Origin: Parietaria judaica
Lineage: Eukaryota > Streptophyta > Magnoliopsida > Rosales > Urticaceae
DNA: 64,000 nucleotides
Reading direction: 5' to 3'
Assembly: GCA_954871525.1 (NCBI GenBank)
Contig: OX940865.1
Span: 7,688,001-7,752,000, forward strand
Below the pieces are notes generated by a model. That model was not told the origin of the DNA. It saw nothing but the letters and a program-made list of their open reading frames with translations, and ran no database searches. Below are positions 36,781-47,998 of the stretch, in pieces. Every line of letters starts with the position of its first letter. Position 1 is the first letter of the stretch. The translations under genes were made by a program, and so were the position numbers.

Positions 36781-39050
36781 TGTAGATAGTCCCTATAAAT
36801 GTGTATCATATGTCCATCTCTTTTATATACTGTAGTAGAATATTTGTGACATAAATACGTATAAAAATACATTTTTAACGATATAATCCTTTTGTTTAAT
36901 TATTACAAATTAAGTACTCTATATTTTTGTATTTAGAATTTAAATTGTTTTAATGTCTAGATTAAACATATTTGTAACGTTGAGTTCATAAGTCAGGTTG
37001 TGCAATAGGGTCTTCGCCTCAGTGTCGGTTTTACTCTTAAATGACCTAAACCCCATTATTATTCGGTTTTTAAAAGTTAAAAACCAAAGACACCCCTCTT
37101 TTAGATAAAGAACTGTTTGTTCAAAATAATATTGTTTAGGACCGAAATTCAATTTTAGATTTGATTTTGGACTCAATTAGACTCTTTGTTTATTGTAAAC
37201 AAATATTTTATGAAATTGTTTCTTCGTTAAAAGTAAGTTTTACTTTTTTATCTAAAATAATGCATAAAAAGACATTTATTGCTAACTCTTCCAACAAAAA
37301 GTGACGGCACAAAACTCTAGAGAAAATCAATAGAGCAGAGCGTCGTTTCTTTATTCGTAAGGAGGATAGAGTACGTCATGAACAATATGATAGGTTAAAG
37401 TTAATTGTAGAAGTTACCTTAATATAGTAGAATCTCAATAAATTAAGGAGGATAGAGTACGTCGTTTCTTTATCATTGTTGTATTTTTCGTGGTGTGACA
37501 AAAAAAATAATTCAAAGTGACTATCGTTACAATTGCATCATTGTATGAAATAAGCTCTAATTTAGTGATGTCATAAAACAATATTGCATATTAGAAATAT
37601 TATAATCATACTATTAGTATTCTTGACATGTTATATAGATTTTTTTAGTTATAATAATTCTATAATAAAACTTTATTAATTAATAAATATTAATGTAATG
37701 AATTTTAGCAGTCCCAATATTTTAAATTTATAGAAGTTTTATTGTACTAGTAATTCATAATAAAATAAAAAGACATTACTAAATTCGATTTTCGGTATTA
37801 ATGAGTTTTTTATAACAGATCTTGAACTTGAAACTAAATACGGAAGACCACTGTTCAAATAGATCGAAGACCTTGCTTTATTCCTCTACTATATTATTCG
37901 GTATTTGAAGTTTTCGCTTCCTCAATTCAATTTTTCAGTTTCTGTACCCTATATAATAAGTTGTATGCGAAAATAAATAAATAGATTATTCCACACTAAG
38001 TACTACTTTATTGTTAGATACGTTGAAAATATCCTATTATTTTATATTGCTTGGGGTGGAAAATGCATGTTTTTAATTAATTAATTAATTAATTATCTAA
38101 ATGAAATAACTCTCATCTATTTATATAACTACTTACTATAAGGATTTAAGAAATTATTGGTTATGGCAATCTCTGACAGCATCATTTGTCAGCTTACCCA
38201 TCCTGAAATGTGCAACATTCCAATATTTTGTTTTAGGCACTATATGTCAAAAAATCAAAGGCTTTACTATTTATTTTTAATGTACAAGCCACAAGGGCAA
38301 CGTGTAACATTCATTTTTATTACATTTTCTTTTTCGTGTGAATTTCAATCAATACGTGGAACTGGAAGATAGTTTAATTTATATTATATACTCATTCATT
38401 CTAAAAAGCACAATTAATATATTTATTGCCACATCAATAATATCATAAATATAATATGATTTTTATAAACTAATTACTAAAGAATTTTTTTATTCATTAT
38501 ATAGTAAGGAAATATAAATTATTTAATCTATACAGAATAAAAATATAATATAATTGAAATTATTAATTTAACAAAATCTTACAATATTTATATTGTTATA
38601 ATCAAACACAATAAATGAGCTTTTTCTTTTTTTCTTTCACTAATTTACCAATAATTGTAAAAACTAATAGTATTATATTATTTGATGATTACTAATAAAA
38701 TATACACATTGTAGGTAAACCGGCCAAATTGGCCACGAAAATGAATCATTGTAAGATTTTTTCCCCCATAAAAGCATAATTTCATATGTTATTGAAATTC
38801 AATAATATACATTGATTTATTGTTTTATTCAATTCTTCACATTATTTGAAGGGATAAATGCGGTTAAAATATATCGATATACCGCAATCGAATATTAAAT
38901 ATTTAATTTTCAAAATAATAAAATTATTTAACCTTTTCAATTAAATATTTTGATTCTCAAATTAAATATCGAAATATGGTTTTCAATTTATCACCTAAAA
39001 AACTGCACCCTCAAAAAAAAAAAAAAAACTTGTACCGAATACGTTGTTGC
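36781..39050. other. AT-rich intergenic DNA, nothing recognised
   Basis: Strongly AT-rich with a (TTAA)n patch near 38072-38095. No gene seen. Confidence 0.5.
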
Positions 39051-40280
39051 AAGGTTCAAAATGTCAATTTTTTCGATAAATCGTGTTCCATTATCGACGA
39101 ACTAATCGTTTGGCGATGGATTTATCGACGGAAAACCTATTAAAGTTATCGTTTGTCGTTATCGAAACTTATCAAACTTATCGAAGAATTAATCAGTTAT
39201 TGATGGATTTATCGATGAAAAATCTATAAACATTTTCATACATATTTTCATACCTAAAATATTTTCATAAAATAATATACTAAATGTACTTTTGCCACAA
39301 TAATTGGAAACGTCAAATTACAAAAACAAATTATGTCAAAGTTTCAAAATTATATGCAATCTTAAAAAATGAAATTACATAAAAAAAGCGAAGAAATAGC
39401 TCAATTTAATCAATTTCCAAAAAATATTTACTTTTGCCGCAATGAGGTCACAACTCGGGAAAACGTCAAACTACAAAACATTATGCAAACCTCACATTTC
39501 ATAAATTATATACAATGTTATAAAATGGTATTACATAAAAAAAAATCGATTAACTAGCTCAACTTAACTAATTTCTAAAATATGTGTACTTTTGCCGCAA
39601 TAAGGTCACAATTTAGGAAAACGTGAAATTACAAAGCTAATTATATCAAAATCACGGTTTCTAATTATTTACAATTTTCCAATTCACTATTTTCTACAGT
39701 TAGAAACAATTCGTATTGACCCTAAAATGTAACCCAAATCTGGAAAAAAAAAAAAAAAACAACAACAACAACAAAAACCACACAAACCATCTTAATTCAT
39801 ATATATTCCATCATAAACATAAGAAAATCAATTTCAACACCAATATTTGATTCAAAACCTAAAATTTACAATTAAACCTATAATAAGAAACTCAAAGTAT
39901 AACTTTCATTCAACCTAATAGCTTTATAAGTAACTACTACAAATATAGAATAAAATTGTAAAAATTTGACATAATTCATACATTTTCAACATTTAAATTT
40001 CAAAGCACTCAAAATCCACTACAAATACCTTTAAATTGCAAAATTAAAAGAAGTTGGAACTTCTCTCGCGAAAAAGAAAAAATTATACTAAGGTTGACTT
40101 ATCGTTGTCGACTGAAAAAGTTCTTCATTTTTTGAAAATTTGCTCTTGAAAACTTTGCTCGATAGGTGACTTGCTTTTCGTATCGAAAAATCGCGATAAA
40201 TTTAAAACGACAACGACCAAAAGAGATAACTTATCGAAAAATATATTTACATGATTAATCGCGAAAATCGAAACCTAGCG
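39051..40280. mobile_element. Decayed relative of the 36.1-kb TIR element
   Basis: Left end gcaaggttcaaaatgtcaat and right end (reverse) gctaggtttcgattttcg are loosely inverted. Both ends carry ttatcga/cgataaat phrases as in 36137-36636. The AT-rich core contains a repeated phrase ttgccgcaataaggtcacaa (about 39430 and 39592). Boundaries approximate. Confidence 0.35.
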
Positions 40281-40345
40281 CTATTGTTTACCCCAATATT
40301 ATTTATACTCATGAATCATGATATAGTAACGGTGAGTATAGACTA

Positions 40346-41175
40346 TAGGGCTGAAACCAGAACCGAGAACCGGGAATTTGACTATTTTTTGTCCTTTTCC
40401 CGGAAAAACCGGGACACAGTTTTCTGTCCGGGTTTTGGTTTTGGTTCTGAAAAGTCCTTGTTTTTTTATTTAAATCAGAACCGGGACCGGGACCAGGACA
40501 CCAATTAAAATCCCGATTTTTTTAGGACCAAAATTTGGGACGAAAACCGGGACAAATCCGGGACAAAATCCAAGATAGAACATGATAATTACCAAATCCG
40601 AGTAAATACAAAATGTAAAATACCGAATCTGAGTAAATCCAAAACGTAAAATACCAAATCCGAGTACAAAAGCGAAATACAAAATAAACAAATGCAAGAT
40701 CCGAGTTCATGTTGAACTTAACAATACCAAATTCAAATGTTAGAGCAAAAAACCGAGTCTAAAATGCTAAATAGTAAATACCGAGTACAAACAAATTATT
40801 TTTTATAACAAAACAACATATAAGAAATGACGTGTTGAATAAAATACTGTGTAATGGCTGAAAAATAAATGACATGTTCAAATAATGGGCTGAAAAAATA
40901 AAATAATAGATTAAGAACATAATAGTAAACGACTTAAAAGAAATGACATGCTAAAAAACGACAAACTTATAACAAAACGACATACAACCGGAACCGGGAC
41001 AAGAAAACCGGGAATTTCATATTTTGAATTGGTTTTGGTTTTTCAAACCGGAACAGGGACGTCCCTTTTTAGGTTATACTAAAAAGAAAAAAACTATTTT
41101 TTTGCCAAAAACAGTTCGGTACCGGGACCAGAACCGGGACAAAATCGGGAATCGAGTACAAAATTTTCACCCCTA
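40346..41175. mobile_element. Non-autonomous hAT element (830 bp)
   Basis: Perfect 8-bp duplication atagacta (40338-40345 and 41176-41183); termini tagggctgaaa and ttttcacccct-a are inverted. Subterminal DNA is packed with accgggac/cccggttt phrases on both sides. ORFs (40251-40508, 40470-40697) are read through these phrases and encode no transposase. Confidence 0.88.
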
Positions 41176-41193
41176 ATAGACTATACTCTTTAG

Positions 41194-41484
41194 TAGAGCT
41201 GCAGTTGACGACGAATGAACGCCGTTCGCGACGCATCACGACGTTTTCGGGGAATCGCGACGCATCGCGATTCGGAGGATGTAATCGCGATCAATCGCGA
41301 ACGTGGGGCATCGTGGCAACGTGATGCCTCTCCCTCTCTCTCCGTCTCACAGTCTCTCTCTCTCTCTCTCAACTCCATCGCGATGCATCGCGACGTGCAC
41401 CATCGCGACGCATCGCGACGTGCACTTTGGCGATCTCCGGCGATTTCACCGCGACGGGTCGCGACGCCGTGAAATTCAGCTCTA
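41194..41484. mobile_element. hAT-superfamily MITE, copy C (291 bp)
   Basis: Termini tagagctgcag and cagctcta. An 8-bp duplication ctctttag/cactttag (41186-41193 and 41485-41492) has one mismatch. Four exact TCGCGA-N4-TCGCGA pairs and one near pair flank a (CT)n core (about 41327-41370). Inserted 10 bp from the right edge of the 830-bp hAT element. Confidence 0.88.
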
Positions 41485-41731
41485 CACTTTAGATACAAAA
41501 GAAAAAAAGTCAAGGTATTTCATTTCACTAACTATTGTGATAAAAATGATGAAATAGTAAATAAAGAGGTGGGTCTCCGAATAACAGTCGTATAGGGTTC
41601 ACCGCGTCTCGTTTCCACGCGCCAACATTTGTGGGTCAAATGACTAATTTGCCCATCTCGCACATGACTATACGCGCTATATAATGCTGTATTACATTAT
41701 TATTAACTAGTTGGGGAAATAGTGTATATAG

Positions 41732-41762
<31 letters not shown>

Positions 41763-41882
41763 TTTCTCTCTAAATGAATGGAATATTAGAATTTAGAAAT
41801 AAGTAATTGATTGATTAATTTGATGTGACATACGAATGGCTATTTATTTTAGAGCAGTTGAGTTGAGTAAGCCGTTAGATTA
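41485..41882. other. Short spacer with (AT)n tract
   Basis: An (AT)n microsatellite near 41736-41762. No gene. Confidence 0.6.
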
Positions 41883-41891
41883 TACAATTAA

Positions 41892-43141
41892 GGGATAATA
41901 GCGGCAAAAGTGGTCAAAGTTAGGCCAAGTGTGCAAATAAGTGGCCAAACCGATTTAATATCGGCATAACTAGCCAAGGTTTACCAAACCGTGGACAGTA
42001 CAAATTCCATCCATTTCATGTCAACGCCGTTAGCCACGTCATTTCTACAAGTGTTGAGCTTTGGCCACTTATTTGCACACGCGGCCTAACTTATTTGCAA
42101 ACCCATATCAAATCATTGATGCTACTGTTAAATTTTTGATTTTTTTAAAACTATGGTATCTTGGTGTGCCAAACTATTAACCACGAAGCCTTGGCATTAT
42201 AGACCGAAAGACTACTTCGTCCACTAAAATTTCATTTAAATTAATAATCTCAATAAAATAATATTACTAAGTCTCGATTTAGTCCCGGCTCTTACTAACA
42301 ATGAGGCCAAAATTATTAACGAGATTATCATTTTTTTACAAAGTTTTTAAAACACTACCCATTTTGGTACATTTTAATGCACATAATTAGTAATTTTTTA
42401 AACAAATATATTGTGGCTAAATGGGTATTTCCTTAAACAAAATTTCGGGTCTCTAACAATTAAATATATCTCAATAAATTAATATTACAAAGTCTCAATT
42501 TTAGCTTCGACTCTAACTAACAATGTTAGGCCAACATTATTAACGAAATTTTTATTTTGTACAAATGTATTAAAACATACATATTTTAGTTCATTTTAAT
42601 ACACACAATGAGTAATTAAAAAAAAACGTGTGGCTAAATGAGTATTTCGTACTTATTCCTTAAAAAAATCTAATGGTCCCTAACAATTAAGTCTATATAA
42701 GTTTTATGTCAAATCCTATGATCGTAAATTACATGTGAAACCGATAACATATTTTAATGTTTTCAAAATTGAGAGTGATATTCAACGTTCTAAATTTTAA
42801 AAACAGAATCAGTTCTTTCGAAAAAAGTTTTAGTCAAATCTTAAGAAAAAGAAAAAAAAAAAAACAAAAAATATCTAGATAAACCCTAAAAATACTTTGG
42901 AACGCAAAAAAATAAGGGATAATAGCGGCAAAAGTGGCTAAAGTTAGACCAAGTGTGCAAATAAGTGGCCAAAGCTCGACACTTGTGGAAATGACGTGGC
43001 TAACGGCGTTGACATGAAATGGATGGAATTTGTACTGTCCACGGTTTGGTAAACTTTCACTACTTATGCTGATATTAAATCAGTTTAGCCACTTATTTGC
43101 ACACTTGGCTTAACTTTGGCCACTTTTGCCGCTATTATCCC
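41892..43141. mobile_element. Foldback Mutator-like element (1,250 bp) with 9-bp duplication
   Basis: Perfect 9-bp duplication tacaattaa (41883-41891 and 43142-43150), the Mutator length. The inverted arms are about 200 bp (41892-42093) and 226 bp (42916-43141). Each arm is itself a foldback: the right arm begins gggataatagcggcaaaag and ends with its reverse complement. The 820-bp core is AT-rich with a tandem duplication of about 225 bp (about 42247-42470 and 42475-42690). No transposase. Confidence 0.88.
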
Positions 43142-43150
43142 TACAATTAA

Positions 43151-45350
43151 ATTATAGTTCATATAAAAACTATATTATATGAGTTTGGTTAACGTATGTT
43201 TTTTTTTTTATATAATATATAATGTAATGTCTGTCAATGTATTTCACACTATTATTGAAAGCTGTTATGGGGATTTAATCGTAATGGATTCAGTATGGTC
43301 GATGAGATTTGTTGGGTTATGAATATATTCAAGTTCAACTAAACATATGGATTATTGTTTAAAAAAATCGTAACAATAAAAGATCATGAAATATTCATGC
43401 ATGGTAATGTGGTATGATTGATAACGCTCTCATGAAATGATTATATTTCAGAAGGAATAGAAGTAATTATGAACGAAGACTAATTTATTTGGTTATTAAC
43501 TTATTGTTAATATCATCAAGACATTATTAAATAAAAAAATCGATATCACTTCTTATTTCATAGTATAAAATGCATATGAAGTTGTAGCAATTATGTTTTA
43601 GATTGGAAACATGGAACCGTTACGACACTACTTGAATGAATTTGAATTGATTCTAACGGGTTTGATTTTAATATTCCGAGCAAGACTAAATAATAAGTAC
43701 GCACGACGCAAAAAAAAAAAAAAACATTAAGACACTTTGTTATAAGAAATCAATTGATATTTTAGTTAATACATTTTTTATATGATGGTAGTCGGGTTTT
43801 TTGCTCATAGCTCACGTGCCATCAAAGGAGTTTCATACTTGCGACCGCACCTGACTAGGTGTCAAGACAGAAGGACAACGTGACACGTTAGCCCGAGACT
43901 AAATATAATCCCTTAGCTCTTTTAAGAAATAATAATATTACTAACAATCTAAAATAGGACACGAGACACAATACAATTACAACACGTAATAAAGGAGTTG
44001 GGATTGGCTTTAAATGGTTATAGCTCTAACTGTATCGAACAAAATTACCACCATTTAATATCGAGTGAATATAATACCAACACGACAACACGGTAGAACT
44101 CAGTAACGTGCGAAGATGTGGTAACTTGTACAAATTGGGACATGACGTTTGATATATATTAGGAACTATAAAAGGAATATCCATTCGAAATACTATTTCA
44201 AAATGATGTCAATATCCACTACATATTATATGAAGGAATACACTAGTATAATTGACGTTTGGTGATTATAATTTGGCTGTAAAATGAAATAGTGTTCAAC
44301 TCAAATTATTCCATAACAGCTGTGAAGCAATAAACAAAAATGTATTTTTTTTATTTATTTATTATTTACTTGAATTATTTTTCTATTTCCACATGCAGCT
44401 AGTATAAGCCAACATCAACAACCTGCCAATTCAATTAACCAAATATTGAGCACCAATCCTTTTCTCAAACCTAATATACGTATATAAAAGGCCAAAAATT
44501 ATCCTATTATATGTAAAATATATATATATATATATAGTATATACAATAGTACACGTATTATAATTTTTTTTTTTCATTACTATTATTTTTGTGGATAAAA
44601 AATGTAACGCAGACATTGATGTTTTGGGCCTTTTGGCCAACTTATTTTAATGCTCTCTAATGAATCCAAAACCGCCGTATCTAGCTCTCAAATTCAATGA
44701 TGAATTAATGTGAACAAAAATTAAAATACATAGTATATAAAAATGATTTTGAGCTTTTTTTTTTAATAATAATATAATAGAAGCTTGTTAAGCCACCGAA
44801 ATTGAAAAAAAATACCAAATATTATAGGGAAAGGAATATCGTTGTCCAACACTTCACTAAAACGACAAGCAAAAAGAGATGACAGGTCAGCAAAAATAGA
44901 GACCGTGTGGGGCCACTTTGCCACATAGGATATTGGAGAGCAGTTTGGGTAGAAGAAGGACAACACATGCCAACCGGTAGAGCCAGCTGTAGTTCGTGGT
45001 TATGCCACGTGGCGTGACAGGTCAGCATTTTGGAAACTCTGAACTGGGGTATGTGGGCCCACAAGTGGGCCGGATTTCCCTCTGACCCACTAGACTATTC
45101 AACGAAGAGACCATATGCATAGCATTTTGCCTGTCATAGTTTTGATTTTGATCCACCAAGTATCATAGTTTGTTTGTATGTTTATTAAAAGAAATTTTCG
45201 CTAAATATTACATCTCTTATAAAAGATGGAGTTCTAGAGCTCATTTTGGGTTGTGTACGTATGTCCGACCCTAATTTTAGGTTAATGATTCAGTACTCGG
45301 ACTTAGGTAATTGAATAATTGAATGTCACCGGTAGGAGTGTGTAAGATGC
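43151..45350. other. Intergenic DNA without a recognised gene
   Basis: Mostly AT-rich. 43790-43930 is GC-richer without a clear identity. 44880-45065 has a perfect G-box palindrome gccacgtggc (45004-45013) and the phrase gacaggtcagca twice; no adjoining gene was found. Confidence 0.45.
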
Positions 45351-45354
45351 AATG

Positions 45355-45463
45355 TTGTGGTTGATAGGATAGCCTAGTGGTAATTCCACACCACCTCCAA
45401 AGCGGATATTGTGGGTTCGATCCTCACTGCAGCAAAGCTGCCTTCCTTCAAAAAAAAAAAAAG
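45355..45463 (+). mobile_element. tRNA-derived SINE-like element
   Basis: A-box-like gatagcctagtggtaa (about 45367-45382) and B-box gtgggttcgatcctc (about 45411-45425) precede a poly-A tract (45450-45462). The mid part does not form a tRNA. A second A tract follows at 45487-45500. The target duplication is not obvious. Confidence 0.65.
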
Positions 45464-45557
45464 TTATGTTAGAAATTTTCATTAACCAAAAAAAAAAAAA
45501 GTGTGACGTGTATAAAAAAATGTAATGACGTAATATGATTGCGCCACCTGTTAAGTT

Positions 45558-45835
45558 CAGTGGCGTAGTTAGAGTTTCATTCCAGCCGATGCACAATGTA
45601 AAGAGAGAATGCCGAGAATAGCGAAACCGAAAGACGACGGGAATGCTTGTCGGATTTGTCTGGCCTGAAAGCAATGTGCAAAGGGGAGAGAACCCCCTAA
45701 ACACAGAGAAGAGGAAGAAGAAGAGGGAGACAAACGTTTCGTTTAGTTTATTTTATTTTATTATTATTATATATATATATATATATATCAGCATTTGCAC
45801 GTGCGAATGCTCACGTACATGTGTCTACGCCCCTG
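45558..45835. mobile_element. Small hAT-like element (278 bp)
   Basis: Termini cagtggcgtag and ctacgcccctg are inverted with one mismatch; 8-bp flanks gttaagtt and gtcaagtt differ by one base. A 27-bp segment of the left flank (taatatgattgcgccacctg...) recurs at about 45848-45876, right of the element. Confidence 0.75.
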
Positions 45836-45879
45836 GTCAAGTTATATGTAATATGATTGCGCCACCTGTTAAGTTATAT

Positions 45880-47485
45880 TACTTGTTTTATAAGATATTT
45901 TCGCAGTGTAAAACAACTAATATTATTAGCAGTGTCAAGATTATATAGACGTAATTCATGTGCTTCGCTTAGGTTGAACTCACCATTTTCTTGAATATTC
46001 ATGTAGTGGACTCTCAATCACAAAATATTAAATATTAAGGGTTTCGCATTGTTTGTATAATCTGAAATTTATTTTCCTTATTGTCGTGCATTATTTATAG
46101 ATATTTAAAGGCACTTAATTACTTATTCAAGATTAGATGTATACAATTTCCAACACTTTTGAACAAAGTAATCTCCAATCTCACTAGTTAAAGTTTACCA
46201 AAATAACTAGAAATCCACTTTAAAGTTATTCACTCCGATCACTCACTCAACGAGAGCTTCATTTTTTTAAAAATTTATGTCAAAATGCATGAGTTTAAAT
46301 GACGACCTTCAATTTATGTCCAATTGTTTTAGAGCTTCTCCAACCGCTCTAAAACCATTAATTTTACTAGAGCATCACTTCACCCGAGTTTCATTTTCAA
46401 CGCCAAAATGGCATGGGTTCTTGATTTGCTACAGTGTTATGTCATACTTGACAAGGATATTGTTCATCCCGCTACTTATTTTTATTTAATTATTTATAAT
46501 TGAGTCCTTATAAAATTTATAATTTGCACAAATGTTACTCTTTTTAAATTTATATCATATATACGCATAATATCATTCATATTTTTTTATTTTTATTTTT
46601 TATTTTTTATTTTAAATTTTTAAATAATTATATTTAATCTTTTGAAATACAACATTGACATTCAAAATTTTGAAAATAAAATAAAATAAATATCAAAAGA
46701 AATGAGATATCAACCACATCTAAATGGTATAATTGGGTGTATTTATATTTTAAATTATCTTATAAAGTAATATTTTATTATCAAATAATGAATAGATATT
46801 ATAACCGAAAGTTACTAAATAAATATAAGGGCATAGAGATATATAAGAGAAAATTAAATATAAAAATGATATTTCAATTTGGTGTTAAAAATAGAGTTCG
46901 GTTGGAGATGATGCAATATTTGATGTGATATATACTGCAAAATGAAGTAAAAAATAAAGTAATCGAGTGGAGATAAAACCAAATAAATATAATATAGCTA
47001 TTCCTCGAAGACTCCACGAGGAAAACCTAAATTAACTACTCTTTTGACATAAAACCAAATTAGATAAAACATAGGTTGTCCTTCGAGCTATGAAAACCTA
47101 AATTAAGTGACATATCATTAGCTTTTATAGTTAAGCAGCGAGTATAAAGATCATTGTTTGAGATGTCTGATTGAACGGTACATGTATTTGTAACAGGTAT
47201 TCCTGTAAATATCGACAAAAAGAAAAAAAAAACTGAATTCTAAGTCTGGATTTATTATTTCGAATTTTTTTTATCATTATAAACTTTTGGATCCGTAAAA
47301 ATTCAAATCCAAAATTACCATAATCAGAAGTTTTGATTCTGATTTTGGATTGTTTTAATTTTTAATTTTTTTAGGACCGATCCAGCGGACTTGATTTAGA
47401 AACAATATTTACTATAATTTAGTAAATATTTAATCCATAACCGCAAATTCTGGTATCACATATTTTCAAAAAATACAGTAAGCGG
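45880..47485. other. AT-rich intergenic DNA, nothing recognised
   Basis: No coding or RNA signature; short ORFs only. Confidence 0.5.
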
Positions 47486-47998
47486 GTTTTTCAGGTTAGT
47501 GTATCCACAACATTATTACATGCATGATCTTAATGTGAAACTGTCATGTCATTATGCTTTAATGTGACTTGAGAAGGGCATCATCCTTGACGTGGCGGGA
47601 AGACTACCTTAAGTGATATGTTTCGAGTTGACGAGATGTCGAGTAATCCGGTTTTTGGGTTACTATATTCACCACGTTACGTCGTAGGCGCGGTAGTAAT
47701 GTGAATTTGTCACGTCATTATGCTATAATGTATCGAAGAGATGCATCATGACTTGACATGTTGGAAAGACTATCTCAACTCTCAAGGGATATGTCTTGAG
47801 TTAACAAGAGCTATCATGATGTGTATTTTTCCTGAAAAAATATACTATAATCCGGTTTTTATGGTTACTGTATTATTAGTGACAAGCATAATTTAATGCG
47901 AACTTGTCATGTCATTATGCTTTAATGTAATTCGAAGAGATGTATCATGCCTTAACATGGCATGAAGACTATCTCAAGTGATATGCCTCGAGTTTAAG
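47486..47998. repeat. Three-copy tandem repeat (165-215-bp units)
   Basis: Units begin near 47486, 47648 and 47862 with gggtttttcaggtta/ccggttttt-type phrases. They share gtcatgtcattatgctttaatgt and end in agactatctcaagtgatatg. Origin unknown. Confidence 0.75.

Noticed and set aside
43790..43930. Possible SINE-like B box on the minus strand
   Set aside because: The candidate box ggtcgcaagtatgaaactc is too far from consensus and no A box or tail is present.
45004..45013. G-box as promoter of a nearby gene
   Set aside because: A perfect palindrome, but no gene could be recognised within several kilobases.
45355..45430. Possible tRNA gene
   Set aside because: A and B boxes are present but no acceptor stem or anticodon arm forms, and a poly-A tail follows; fits a SINE better. 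The same reasoning applies to 6870-6965 and 23724-23941.
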